This document shows positions 49,644 through 62,345 of a stretch of 64,000 nucleotides of DNA, piece after piece. The translations under genes were made by a program, and so were the position numbers. The notes beneath the pieces are model-generated. The model saw only the letters and a list, made by a program, of their open reading frames with translations, made no database searches and had not been told where the DNA came from. The stretch covers positions 11,364,559 through 11,428,558 of the forward strand of contig NC_052614.1 in NCBI RefSeq assembly GCF_016545825.1, read 5' to 3'. Within the stretch, counting starts at the first letter, position 1, and each line of letters opens with the position of its first letter. The DNA is from Eucalyptus grandis (taxonomy: Eukaryota; Streptophyta; Magnoliopsida; Myrtales; Myrtaceae).

Positions 49644-50492
49644 AACTGTAACTGTTGGGGGGGGGGGAACAACTGTGACTGTTGGGGCGACGTGTTGTCC
49701 AGATCCAATCCAGCATCTATGTTAGCCTCCTGTTCACTTTCGTTTATGACAGATTCGACAAGCCAACATACCATGGAAAGCTTTGCGAAGAAGAATAAGG
49801 CTGGCTCTTCTTACGAGGATAACATAAAATAGTCCTAGATGTTTGCCTTGGAAGATGCACTCCTCGGTCGGTCTACCTGCAAATGCTAATCATAGAGGAA
49901 CCTCTCTTCACATGTCAAATTCACTTATGTGATAATATTCATGGCATCCTTAGAAGTCGTTCAGAAACAAATCTGATACTTATCTAGAAAGACGCATAAG
50001 GAGATAATAACGAAAATCAAAATGGATTGACTAAGTAGATAAGTGCTTGATTTAGATTTAGCAACTTTTGTGTTCAAATCATAGAGTTTTCCACTAGAAG
50101 TAATATTTTGTGGCTGGGCTGACTAAGTTGTAGGTGAAGCCTTAACCGATGCACATGAACAGAGCGATTTGCGTGTATACATGAAGATTTGTCGAGTCGA
50201 GTTTGAATACCTTATGTAATAAAGAAAACATTGAAAGACGTAGAGCATTTATTGAATTGCTAAGTCAATCTCTAGGGGAGTAAACTTAACTTTAGTTCAT
50301 CATCTTCTTCCTCCTCTTGTGCTTCTCTCATCATATTACTAACTAACAGCATGTGCTTTGTATTTTCTATCTTCATTTGCATGCATGCATGCATGCCAAG
50401 CATCTAATATAATACTGTGCTGGATAGATTTATTTATGTATAAGTGATACTCGAGCTGAGATTCCATCGAACTGATTGCTAATTGTTGACCT

Positions 50493-50633
50493 TGTGCGGA
50501 CGAAGGAAATGGCAGATATGTAATGGGGTCGATGCCGTGTGTCTTGAGAAACGGAGCCAATGGTCAATGCAATTCTGTTGAGTAAAACCAAAGAGAGTAA
50601 TCTTTTCCATAGCCAAGGAAAGAACAAGAACGG

Positions 50634-50670
<37 letters not shown>

Positions 50671-51789
50671 AACGGCTTTTTGTGCCAAAAGATAGGAATC
50701 CAGAATTATTCAAACATATCCCGCGTACCCAAATGATAATAAGTCCCCAACCCACCCCCGTTTGTCCGGGCATTAGCTTATTTTTGTGCTGCCTCTGAAG
50801 AGGCACGTTATTCCATATTATCGCTGTAGTTGTTTGGTTTTTCTATCGTTTTCACTCAACAGTGCCATTTTTGGCTGTTTTTGCATGCTTAAGCCAGTTT
50901 TGTCTCTTCTCCTCAATAAACATATCGAGTTCACACTTAACAATTCTAAGGGTTTTGTCCAAGTCGAGGTTTCCATGCATGCGACAGACAATGTTCCTAT
51001 ACCAAGGAACGAACCCCCCCAAAAAAACAAGGTTGCATATGTTGCTTTGTGTCAGAAAATAGCACGCAAAATGCCTGATCTAGTAGGAAATATTTCACAT
51101 CAGTCGCCAAGAAAGAGCAATTATATGGCAAGCAGAAGTGTGTATAAAATAAATTCCCCAAGCGAAAAGCATCAAACTAACCCACGCGTTTTGGCTATAC
51201 GACAACTAGTTTGAGAACTGAGAACAAATCCATCCGGCTTTGCACAAGCAATGCATGTAGCATAGTTTTGTTTTCCTGGAAGTAATCCATGCACGTCCAA
51301 ATCTTTTCTCGAGGACCCTAGCCTTCTAGAGATGGTCCCTAGCTATTCACGTCAAGACATGGCAGAAAACTTTGAACACTGCAAATGCGGCTCCTGTTGC
51401 GCAAACTGCTCCCATCTTGACGAGTGGATCTTGTTGCTCTAGGATAAGTTTGTATAGTAAAACCACTGTTATAGGGGAAAGATACATGCACATGCTATAG
51501 GGTTGGGTCAGGCTAAGGGTTCTGGGGCTTTATTTATCCGCTCGCAATGTCGCAATGGAAGCACAATACATAATGTTACAGGAATATGCGGAGTTGAGTC
51601 CTGTGCCCACTCACCACAGGGAAATAAACAAGAGGACAAGATAAGGACCTTTGGCTCGAAAGAACCAATCTCCTAGAACGAGTCCATCTTAAAGTCAACA
51701 TAAGACTAGTTTAAGAAACGACACACTTCTAGGATGACAAAACAAACGATGAAAGATGGAGAAAGAGACGAAAAAAGGATGGCCCTTGA
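50493..51789. other. 1.3-kb segment present only in unit B
   Basis: Unit A reads GCTAATTGTTGACCTTTGAG without interruption (39970-39990). Unit B has the left half at about 50477-50492 and the right half resuming near 51785. The segment has a (GA)n run at 50639-50667 and short open frames with no domains. It could be an insertion in B or a loss from A. Confidence 0.65.
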
Positions 51790-54700
51790 GTATTATTGTT
51801 ATCTAGCTACTGGATAAGGTATGGACATAATAAAATAGTATGATTCTTCGGCGTATGCGTGAGATTCCTATTAAGCTCGGTTAGTTAACCAGGCATGCGA
51901 GAAATATGTAATTGGCAGGCTTCTTAACTTTCTATTCCCTCAGTTGTTGACACATTGTCTAGCTTCGAAATGCTTTACTAAACAACTTGTATGTTCGTAA
52001 TGTGTCTGAAATATCATTTTTACCGCTACTTAAAACAGATTGAGATCTACTAAATACAGGTACAAAACTACATCACGAGAGATCGACAAATTGGCACAAT
52101 GCATTTTGGATGGCCCGAATTTATTGTTTCCTCTTTGTTTCACTATTTTTTTTTCTCACCCCTATTTTTCCCTTTTCTTCTTTCTGACTCTAAATTGCCT
52201 GTCTTCCTCCTATACTCCACCGCGCATAGCCTAGAAAAGCCTCTCCTCAACATCTCCACCCTACCCTCGTTGCTCCACTGGCGATGTCAACGTCCATCTC
52301 GGAATCGCGACCCACTGCACATGTCACCAGCATCTCCTAAGATCCATCATTGCCTCTCTCTCTCTGTCTCCTTTTAGCGGCGTGGTAGCAATGGTGGGAA
52401 TAGAGGGAGATCGAATAACGCACAAAATCACACCCCTCTTTATCTCTGGAGGTAAGAACGTGACGGCCATGGGGAGTGAGCAATGATGGAAGTGTGGTAC
52501 AAGATGAACACCATTGGGACTGATAGGATAATTAAATATTAAACCACTCTTCATATAGCAGCTTAAGTTTTTCTAACAGTTGGTAGTGATTTCACAAAAT
52601 TTCACATGATATCAAGCTAGGAGGGCTTTAATTCAAATCTTTATAGATCCAATTTCCAATTAAATATGTCAACATTTAGTAAACTAGTACTAGGTGAAAA
52701 GAAGAAAAAGAAGACTAAAGGATGAAGAGGAGTGATAAAATAATTAAATATTAAACTATGTCTTCATTGAATAGCTTTAACTTTTAGAAAAGTCATTAGC
52801 GATCCAACAAAATCTCATAGGGACAATGACAAAGGTAGAGTGTAGGGGAAGAGAAAGGATATCCATGGGTGCTTAGTCTAAGTTTTTTTTTTTTTTTTTT
52901 TTTTTGGTAGCTTCCTCCTCAAAATAAGGTTTTTTCGGTCATGTTAGGGTAACGGCATTGTTATTCCTTAAGAGTAGGGTTCTCATCCACTTGAAAGTAT
53001 ATCTTGTTATAACTGTTAGATAATCTCCTTTCTAAAATAGTTATTGTAACCCGTTTGATTTATTTTAATGACCTAAAACAACATGCTAACGAACACTTTA
53101 AACCATGAAATAACACTACTAATAGAGCACTTTCACTTACACAAATTTTAGGAAGTTGCTTCTAGACATGTCAAAAATTACTAATACACCACTCTTAGGT
53201 CTATTTTTACCATTTTTTTTTTTCACATTTTTCCTATCTGAGTTACGACAAATCTTTTTGGTAAACATTCAAATACATTCTAGACATGTAGAAAAAAAAA
53301 ATTAATTAAGGCAAGAAAACAATAGCTCAATATATCAAGAAGTATACAGTCTCGAAGTCTAAATAAACTTATCCTCAAAACAAAACCTAAATGAGTAAGC
53401 ATCAAACATCGCAGTCCGAGGGTGCTAAGTAGATTAATCTGACTTAGACCCAAGAGTTTTCACTTACCTTCAGTGGAAAGACTTGAACTAATGAAAGCCT
53501 TGATCACCTTGAAATCAAATCAAACAAAAATAAGATTTAACTAATATTTATCTTTCAAAACAAAACCTAGTTTGATAAAGAAACGACGTTGAAGATCATG
53601 AAATTTTTACCTTGTAAGACACTTGATAGGTGGGATTAAAAGCTTAGACAGCTCAAATTGGAGAGAACTTTGGAACTTGGTTATAAAGAGATTTGGATAG
53701 AGAAAATTTTCTTTTATTATCATTACTATTATTATTTTCAAAGAAAGGTCGAATAATGCATCATGCAAGAGCTCTTGGAGGTAAAATTTCCTTTTGAGGT
53801 ACGAATGAAATAGAGATGGGAAGCTCCCGCCCCGAATGAACAAATTATTGGCCAGAAACTTAAAAATAGGAGAGATTTGGAGACAAAACCACATAGATAT
53901 CCATTCGCACTTTATGTTTGACACTGGTAAAAGTTATCGATCTTACAACTTGTCAAATAAAGCTAAGTTTATTTAATAGTCCCCTGGACCATGAAAGACG
54001 TTAGAAAGAAATAGGTGATAAAGATGGTCATTACCACAAAATTTTCTGACTTTTGGATCATGCTTACGACGTCACCATCAATAAAATCTCTAACTTGAGA
54101 AGGTACTATAGATCTTTTGAACACGATAAGCCATATTAACCTAAGATAAGAGAGTAGAATTGGTGGTCATTTATGTTTTATCTGGATTTAGTCCTTTCAT
54201 ATGATCCAGAAGTGGTTGCCAAATTCGAGGAAAAGAGCCAAAATTCTGAATATGAAAAAGAAAATTTCAAGTTTTGAATTTTTTTAACCAGCTAGATTCC
54301 AAAGGGAGAACTGCAGAAGTATGCCCACCCCTCATTATTGCATGCATCCATAAGCAAGCGAAGGTTGAGATGCTAAATTATCCATCCAGAGGTAGGAGGT
54401 CATTTCTCTTTATCCACACGCAACAAGAAAACGTCTGTGTTGCTCTTTGATTCTAGAAAATACTCTTTGATTTGTCATGCAGTACCCACACACTAATGAC
54501 AGACTAGATTAGATTAATTTGAAAGATACAGGTTATGCACTTGTCGATCATACGAAGAACGAGTCAAGTTAGCCAATTCCTATACACCCCGATTTGCTTA
54601 AATGGATACAGAATTCTCCTAATGGGTTAGCTAAGTGACTGCAATTTTGATTTGGATAGAACGGGTTTCGTGTTCAAATCTCGAGAGCCTGGTCTGTCAC

Positions 54701-56089
54701 TATCTAGATGGAGCCTTACACAGTACTTGGAGACAAAATGATTTATATGTGAGTGAGCTTGAGAGAGAGAGAGAGACAGAGAGAGAGAGAGAGGAGGGAA
54801 GTAATGTGGCTGATATCCCCTCGTGCGCCTCCTGCAGCAAAGAGGCAGTGTTACGCAGATACCAGACAAGACCCTTGTTTTTGTTTGCTTATCAGCTTTT
54901 GCTCTGCCTTCCTGCCCCATGACAAGGGCCACTATTTACACATCATTTCATCTTTGTTGGTTTGCCACGTCTATCCTTTCTTCCTACATATCCAAACCTT
55001 GGGTATTGCAAAAAGCATCAGTATGTACATACAAACTTTGAGTTTTAAACGTTAGCAGGAGCCCACTCTCTCTCGTGTACCAGCAGGCTTTGATAGTCTC
55101 GCCATTTTCCTCATGCTTCAGCTGTGCAAGACAGTAGGAAAATCGAGAAGCATGTCGCTTTCAAGCCACCGAGGCAGTAGCGCGACATATGGATCGGATG
55201 GGAAGACCTGGAACATGTTTTTTTTCTTAAGGGCCCTATTTTCTGTCGTCTTTTGCTCCAACCGGTTTTTTGACTGGTGGATTACGGAAATGAATATCGT
55301 GTGCATTTACTTTTAGTTAAGTTTGTACGCGGTTTGTTACCATCATTTAGAGGTATAATGAAGAGAGTTTCCTTTGATCTACCATGGAATGTGGAAGTTC
55401 CGCTCTTACACTAGGAAATATTTAGCCAACTTTATGGATTTGGTACAATGAAACTGTATCCCTGTGGCATAATATTTGAACTTGCTGGTATTGATGGATC
55501 GAACATGTGTAACACGTCTTGGCTTACATGCATATGCATGTTCACCAAACCATTAAGGAAACAATGAGGTTCACATATGAGGGTTGGTAAATCAAAGTTT
55601 GAAATTGGACGATCAAGATGATATGACACAATTAATCTATTTAATAAATTCATAAGTCAATGGATTAATCGTGAAATGGGTCCAATCAAAATACGTTGAT
55701 AAGTTAATAGTTTAATTTATTCCTTCGCTATATTTATTAACTCGTAGATAGATTTCTTCATTTCGCTTTCTCAAATAACTCTGATATGCTAGAAGCAAGA
55801 CCGTTTCATATTAGTTCTGATTTTTATGTAAATTTGTTGTAAGACTAGGATACGCTAACCCATAATACAAAATAACTACTATTGTGATCCTCTGAATCAA
55901 AAGAGTAAAGTTAGATCTTGCTTACTTCCTTCAAATAAACGACACATTAGCAGTCAAAACTAACTAACAACAATACATTAAATTATCACGTTGTGAGAAC
56001 TCTTCTACGCATACCCACAATGAAAACACTAACTCGATTAGGGGAGAGAATGGTTTTGAGATAGATCCTAGAACTGAAGAATTGGACTG

Positions 56090-56213
56090 GTGGGAACCTA
56101 TTCGGTTTTAAGTTCCAAGGTATCCAGTGTAGGTTGTAAACTCTAAAAATTAGAAAACTTATTTTGACTAATAGGTTCTAGTTTCTAGGTAGATGAAACC
56201 TAAAACCTAAAAT

Positions 56214-56244
<31 letters not shown>

Positions 56245-56850
56245 GTCTATATCTTCGCACTATTTTGTAATATTTCAAAGCTCGCCTTTTATAGACAATA
56301 AGACGTCACAAACAAATAAGGACCAAGCTCACGGGTTCGGGAACAAATAAAGGTTTCCGAAAATCTCGGTACGGAATTATTCGTACGGTATGAACAGTGA
56401 CAGTGAATAGTAACTTCCCTAGCCTATTACTACAGTAAACTTGTACGGACAGTGATCTTATTTAACGGTCTTGTCCGTCACGAGCATTTTAGTCATAGTC
56501 TGAGTCATCTAAGCTGTGGACTGTTGCCAAAATATGTTCATCATATGTTTGTTCAAGAGTATATAATTTTGAATTACTAGTTAAATGTCCCATTTTATGA
56601 TTGAAATTTTTATTTTGTTAAATATAAATTATAATCAGTGGATTATAGCAGCAAATTGGGGTTATTAAGAGTGATAATTCAATTGTAATCGTTTAATTAA
56701 TAATACAAGTGGAACCTAATTAGAAGTTGGAATTAACCCTGGAATCTTTATAAGGATAGTTTCCAAATTCCAAAAATAAGAAATCTATATTAGTAGGTAA
56801 GTTCCAGGATTTAGGTATAATTTGTACAAAATTTAGAACCGTTTATCCCT
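56090..56850. repeat. Dispersed repeat, copy 2
   Basis: Colinear with 29860-30400 but interrupted by about 300 bases between roughly 56267 and 56562. Its ends are weakly inverted (CGGTTTTAAGTTCC near the left, the reverse complement of the right end reading CGGTTCTAAATTT). Non-coding. Confidence 0.55.
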
Positions 56851-58633
56851 AAACCTGATTTTCTCTCTCTTTCCGCTCTCTCTCTCTTAATTTAGAAGAT
56901 CCACCACACCGCAATCGACTTGCCTCTGCCTTTGCTACCTGCCGTCAAGATGAACCCCGCCCCGGCCACCACCGAGACGCCCACATGTCCTTTCCTGCTC
57001 AACCAACTGTCCAATTCTAATCCAGCTAAATTAGATATAGTTCATTCTCTATAACCTAGAACCTGTAGACCCCTACCGCTGAACACATGCTGCGCCGCAC
57101 CATCTTCTCCGGTGGCAATTAAAGTACATGTTCCCTCAGAAAAGAAAAAAAGAAAATTAGGTACAACGCCCACTGGAGGCAACCCCCCTGAGGTCGTCGT
57201 TGGCATGAATGATGGTGTCTCTGCATGGCGTGACATGGCAACGTGATGTGAAACGAGGGGTAAAATGGAAAAAGGCGGGTGGTAGACCCGGCGGGCGGGG
57301 CTGCGCTCTGCTTCGGCAATATTTCCGGGACTGAAAACCCTAGAAGGGGGGATCGCCGCCACGTGTAAAGCGCTGGTGTTCGGCAGGGGAGGGGACGCTT
57401 CGGGGAGGGATCACAAGACTTGTCCGAACTACCGAGACAGCGAGGTTGAACGAGTGGCCAACGTTGTAGGATCGTGAGTTTGTCCACGATGACAATCGCA
57501 CAGATCTAACCAACAGCTTAGAGACTAGCAAGTTCGCGGCGGTGGGTAGCTCGTGCGATCGGGGGCGGGACGAGGCCGGGTCAAATTGAATGTTTGTAAA
57601 GTCTTTTCCTGCCTTCTATTTATTTTTCGGACGAGGGCCAGTGCCGGCACTGTGCATTGCCCTGATTTCAGACTCGATGCTCAGGATCTTCCTGGTGATT
57701 GAAAGCGGCCTTTGTGAACACTGTGATTGCATACACAAGAGGCAATGCAATGATTGACAGAAATTTAATACTCCACCCTCCTGCTGTCGCACTACCAAGA
57801 AGGGGTCCTCATTTGCACTTCGTAGGGCAATCTCACACGTGCAAAGATCCTCTTCAGAATGATGTGTCGGAATCGTGGGTGGCCCTTCAAACAAGCAGGT
57901 CATATTCAATAAAGAATATGATAGTTCGATACGAGTCAGTGTTAGTAGGTCTAGCGTTTTCCTTGGATCAGTTGGCGTACGGGGCTTTGAATGCAGCATC
58001 CGAAAAACTTGCAACCTTCAAGATTTCTTCATTTTTCCTTGGCATCGGTTTTGGTCATTCACCGAAAAATTTGGAGGAGTTTTTAGTCATCTGCTGGAGC
58101 AATGCGTTTAAAAAGTTTTCCCTTTCCAAGATTTCGGAGGACGTCGATTGGAATAATTCTGAGTTGGCCATTGCTTTTATTTGGATTTCAAAGTGAGAAC
58201 GTGCATGTGAAATTCCATAAATGCCTCCCTCCTTTTCCCCCATCTAAAAAAAGAAAATATAAAAAGGCAGAAAATAAGGTCGCTTTCCATATCTAACTCA
58301 GAACACCACCACTTGGTATCTTTTTCATGACGGAAGTGATGCTTCCTCCGTATTTTGTTTGCGCAATTCAGACGAATGCTGAGGTTGTAAGGATGGGCGG
58401 CACTGACCAGAAATTCGACATCCCCTTGTTCACAAAATGTCACAAAAATCCGAAAAGGAAATTTGCGAAAGGGTAAGAGAAGATTAGATTTATACATAAG
58501 TAACGTCAAATTGATGATGGCCAAAAAAAGTGACTTCTCTTTTTCTGGGTAGAGCAAGAAATGCCGAACGAGAACCAAAAATTTCTGCTCTTAGTAATCC
58601 ACCCTCCCAAAAAAAGAATTTCAATACCTCACC

Positions 58634-58638
<5 letters not shown>

Positions 58639-58683
<45 letters not shown>
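58639..58683. repeat. (GA)n microsatellite
   Basis: A dinucleotide run of about 44 bases, 115 bases beyond the probable MATE stop codon. Confidence 0.95.
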
Positions 58684-58686
<3 letters not shown>

Positions 58687-58797
58687 TAAAATAATGAAAA
58701 AAAAAAAAAGATACAAAAGAAGAAAATAGAGAGAAAAAAAAAAGAAGGAAAAAAAGCTACATTAAAGGAGTTACTGACTTTCTTCATCCTACGGTGA

Positions 58798-60470
58798 TCA
58801 TCGCGACGGAGTCTCCTCGTCGTCGCAAATCAACGGCTGCTTTTCGTCGTCGAGACTACGCCCGAGCCCTCCGTCCCCACAGCCGTTACACGTCAACATC
58901 TGGGCCCGCTTCGCCTGGAAACCCCAGTCCGTGGTCCCCACCACATACAACATAAGCCCCGCGCAGCAAACTTGGGCCGAGAGCAGCCCCACCCAGAGCC
59001 CACAGAACCCGACCCCGACCCGAACCCGAGTCCGATCGCCGCCGGCATCCCCACCAGGTAGAAGGCGCCCAGGTTGACGTTTGCGGCTGTGCAAGGTCGC
59101 GCGCACCCCCGCAGCACGCCGCACCCGACGGTCTGCGGGCAGTTGCCGAGCTCGCACAGCCCGAGGATCGGCAGCGCCGCCGACACCAGCCGCAGGATCG
59201 TCTCGTCCTGGGTGAACATGCGTCCCCACGTGTCCCGCATGGCCCACGAGAACGCCGCCGCGCACATCCCCATCCCTGCCGCGAGGGCCCCCGCCACCGC
59301 GGAGGAGAGCCGAGCCCCGGCCGGCCGGTCCGCGCCGAGCTCGTTCCCGACGCGGGTCGACACGGCGAAGCCGAGCGAGGACGGGAACACGTAGAGCAGC
59401 GAGGTGGTCTGGATCAGGATCCCCATGGCGGCCACGGCCGACTTCGGGTCCGCCAGCAGCCCGCACAGCACGATCATGATCTCGTACCACCACCATTCGA
59501 GGCAGACTGAGACGCAGCTCGGCCCGGCGAGCCGGAGCAGTGGCCGCCACCCGGCAAAGCAGTCCCAGCCGGGGCTCCTCCACGTTGGCTCGTGCAGCCG
59601 CGCCGCCCACACGTAAACCACGAGCGCGATGAGGGCGAAGGCGTTCGAGGCGGCCGACCCGGCGGCGACTCCGGCCACGCCGAGGCGGAGGCGGCGGACG
59701 AGGAAGAGGTTGACGGGGACGTGGAAGATCGTGCCGAGGAGGGAGGCTAACGTGAGGGGGTGGGTGATGCCCTGAGCGCGGAGGTAAATGCGGATTGGGT
59801 GGAGGAAGGAGTTGGTGAGGAGGTCGGGGAGGGAGAAGAGGAGATACGTGTGGGCAATGCGGGTGATGCTGGGGTCCTGACGCAAGTAGATGAGGACCCT
59901 CTGCATGTTGAGCCAGAGGAGGGAGATGGGGACGGAGCAGGCGAGGAGGAAGACGACGGAGCGGTGGAGGGTGACGGCGAGCAGCTTCGGGCGGCGGGCC
60001 CCGAAGGCCTGCGAGCAGAGCGGCTCCATGCCGAGGGCCAGCCCGGAGAGCACCGAGTAGCCCGTGATGTTGGCGAAGGCGATGGCGAGGGACCCGGCGG
60101 CGAGCTCGGTGTCGCCGAGGCGGCCGAGGAAGATCATGGACAGGGCGGAGCGGGAGTAGAGGATGAGCGCGGTGAGGGCGATGGGGAGGGCGAGCGCCAA
60201 CAGGGACCTGGCCTCCGCGACGGAGGGGAACGAGGTGGTGGCCTCGTCGGGCTCCGGGGACTCTTCTTGCTTCACGCCGGGGAGGGAGAGGAGGTCGAGT
60301 AAGAGATGGGTCTGCGGCAGCGGCGGCGGCGGCTGCGCGGCCCTCTCAGGCTCCGGGGACTCTTCTTGCTTCCCGGCGGGGAGGGAGAGGAGGTCGAGCA
60401 AGAGATGGGTCGGCGGCGGCAGCTGCGTGGCCTTCTCGGCCGTGGCCACGGAGGTGCCCGGGTTGCACAT
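58798..60470 (-). CDS. MATE efflux transporter, DETOXIFICATION 48-like, with a frameshift near the C terminus
   Basis: Intronless. The protein begins MCNPGTSVATAEK, as DTX48/DTX49-type MATE proteins do, then shows the conserved segments ALILYSRSALSMIFLGRLGD, GYSVLSGLALGMEPLCSQAF, CLEWWWYEIMIVLCGLL and VSTRVGNELGAD. Membrane segments 1-11 are in one frame; after NLGAFYLVGMPAAIGLGFGS that frame loses similarity and stops at 58893 (525 aa). The expected last segment (GFCGLWVGLLSAQVCCAGLM and VVGTTDWGFQAKRAQ) is open in another frame to a stop at 58798. The switch is at a run of four C on the plus strand (59013-59016); one missing base would explain it. MATE proteins export organic cations, hormones and secondary metabolites by proton or sodium antiport; this subgroup is thought to act in endomembranes. 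The N terminus has a 33-codon tandem duplication (THLLLDLLSLP...KQEESPEP twice). Confidence 0.92.
60249..60410. repeat. 99-bp tandem duplication within the MATE coding region
   Basis: GCTCCGGGGACTCTTCTTGC at 60251 recurs at 60350, followed in both by GGGAGGGAGAGGAGGTCGAG and AAGAGATGGGTC. The period is 99 bases, exactly 33 codons, so the frame is kept. Confidence 0.9.
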
Positions 60471-62087
60471 TTCTCGGTGCGCGACGATTGAACGATGATG
60501 ATGATGATGATGAATTCAAGATGGGGCCAAATCCAATCTCAACACTCAGTGTTTCGCCGCTCGGATTCGAAACTCTCTGCTCACAAGTTCAAGAACTTAC
60601 AGAGAGAGGGAGGGAGGGAGGGAGAGAGAAAGAGAGAGAGAGATACTCTCGTGGAGAGCACTCTGTTTTTCTGCTTTCTGTTTCTGCTGCAGTTGCAGCA
60701 GTTGATGTTATGTATGGATGTGGGGGGAAAGCTTGAGGCTTTGCTCTGCCCTTTTACTTCGCAAAGACAGATGGGATTTGGGGAGGGAAGATTGATCTTT
60801 CCGTAGTCGAGGGAGAAGTTATTAAATAGACGAGTATGTTGGTGGGGTTTCCTATTTTTTTTTTTTTTTTTATATTCCTTTTCTTTATTTTTTTTTTTTG
60901 CTTTGTTTTTTTTTGGGTGCTCATTTTGAATTTCTTTCTTCGGACCCTTTTTTAAGGTTCCTTCACGAGATGAATATTTATTGAGAGATTTTTGTGAAAA
61001 GATATTTACCCCATTTGTCTTTTTTATTTCTTTACTAAATGGCTGAGTATAGGTTTGTTTTGAGACTTTCTTATGTGGTAACATGTCAGATTCTGAATAA
61101 GGTCCAATTTCCCATACCCACAAGTTAAAACTAAAAGTGGCCTTCTTAGGCTCCGTTTAATTCCATAAAAAAATGTAAATTTTGAAATATAATTACTCAT
61201 ATCACTTAAAATAATTAGTCAATAAATAATATTATTATGGATGATTAAAAAAATTCATTCATTCATTTTAGTAAGTGATACAAGCAATAATCTTTTTGAA
61301 AAATATTTCTAAAATCATTCATTTTTCAGTAAAACAAACATATCTTTATTGAGAGATCGATTTGTTCCATTGGAAAGAGTTTTGAGTTTACTCTTTACAT
61401 ATATTTCATTTCAAATAATTCAATTTTCAAAGCACCAACAAAAGATTGTAAAGAATTTCCCCCGAAACGAAATGGTAAAGAGCCATATTAATATTCAATG
61501 GGACAATAGTGTCGCCTTTTTCTTTCAAACGACAGTGTGAATGTTGACCAATGAACTAGAAGAAGGGCATCATGGTCTTGTGTTCAAATCGCCTCCAACC
61601 GGAAAAGATTGCCTTTCCATTTACGAATAGATATGATCCGGAAAAGATTGATTTCTTAGAGCGTTCCCATCATCAATTATTTTGACCAGAGAAAAGGCTT
61701 GTTTTGCGGGCAGCTAAGATGTTGGGTTACCAACGGGCATTCATAACTTGATCGAATTCCATGTAAAAAGTGTGACTAAACACGCCTTGAATTCGGGGAA
61801 AGAGTTAGCAAATTCTGTGCAAAAAATAATCAGTTCCAAAAAAAGCATTTACTATATGGTTTTTTAACAACCGCACTGCGATCTGACGTGACAGTCCACA
61901 TTTACTTAGGTCCAGTCAACAACTTGCTTTGCTTTAATCAAAGTTCTCTTTTTCCATCATAAAGGGCGATTTTTTCATCGCTTTCTAAATTATAATTGGG
62001 GGCCTCTCTAGAAAGCTAAAATAAAAATTGGCACGCGATTTTAAAGCATTTGATTTGACATATTGTTTAGTGATGGTTTGCTTTTTT

Positions 62088-62113
62088 TCTTCTTCTTCTT
62101 CTTCTTCTTCTTT
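62088..62113. repeat. (CTT)n microsatellite
   Basis: Trinucleotide CTT run, opposite-strand GAA. Confidence 0.85.
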
Positions 62114-62187
62114 TTTCTCAAAATTTTTTGACCAATATCTAAGCAGTATTGTCTTTTTATTCAATTTGAAAATATGATTAATACAAC

Positions 62188-62345
62188 GAAAAAAAACTGC
62201 AAACCATGTCCACTGTGATATAAATATGCTGATTTTTTTTTTTGTATTACCAAAAATTCTAAACTCGCCCATTGTGATGCATATACCCTAACATTTTTTG
62301 TGTTATAAAAATCCCAAACTTATACTAATGTGATATATACATCCT
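62188..62345. repeat. Diverged tandem repeat, three units of about 55-60 bp
   Basis: Each unit has AAAAA-T/C-T/C-C/G-x-AAAC, a (C)ACTGTGATAT or ATTGTGATGC or TAATGTGATAT word, and ends in a T-rich block. The units lie near 62190, 62250 and 62305. Confidence 0.55.

Larger units (their letters stand above)
49420..54607. repeat. Tandem segmental duplication, unit B
   Basis: Begins GACTGGAGAGAGCAATATAG and ends with GCCAATTCCTATACACCCCG to about 54607. It is colinear with unit A. It lacks the copia element and the SINE, carries about 1.3 kb of extra sequence at roughly 50493-51789, and lacks a stretch corresponding to about 41389-41877 of unit A. A long (GA)n run at 49588-49641 replaces a short GAGGGAGA in unit A. 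No conserved protein gene is present. Confidence 0.88.
54608..58797. other. Intergenic sequence between the duplication and the MATE gene
   Basis: Contains GA-rich runs (about 54764-54793 and 58639-58683), the second copy of a dispersed repeat (56090-56850), and near 54625-54700 a GTGTTCAAATCTCGAG box that looks like the B box of a decayed SINE. Open frames around 57.0-58.6 kb were examined and have no recognisable domains. Confidence 0.45.

Noticed and set aside
49521..49832. Frames with Arg-Glu and Ser-Leu repeats
   Set aside because: Products of the (GA)n microsatellite.
57042..58578. Cluster of overlapping 80-165 codon frames on both strands
   Set aside because: No conserved motifs, none clearly longer than its rivals, and no splice pattern that joins them.
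59760..60302. 180-codon plus frame rich in Gly, Glu and Asp
   Set aside because: Antisense of the MATE coding region.
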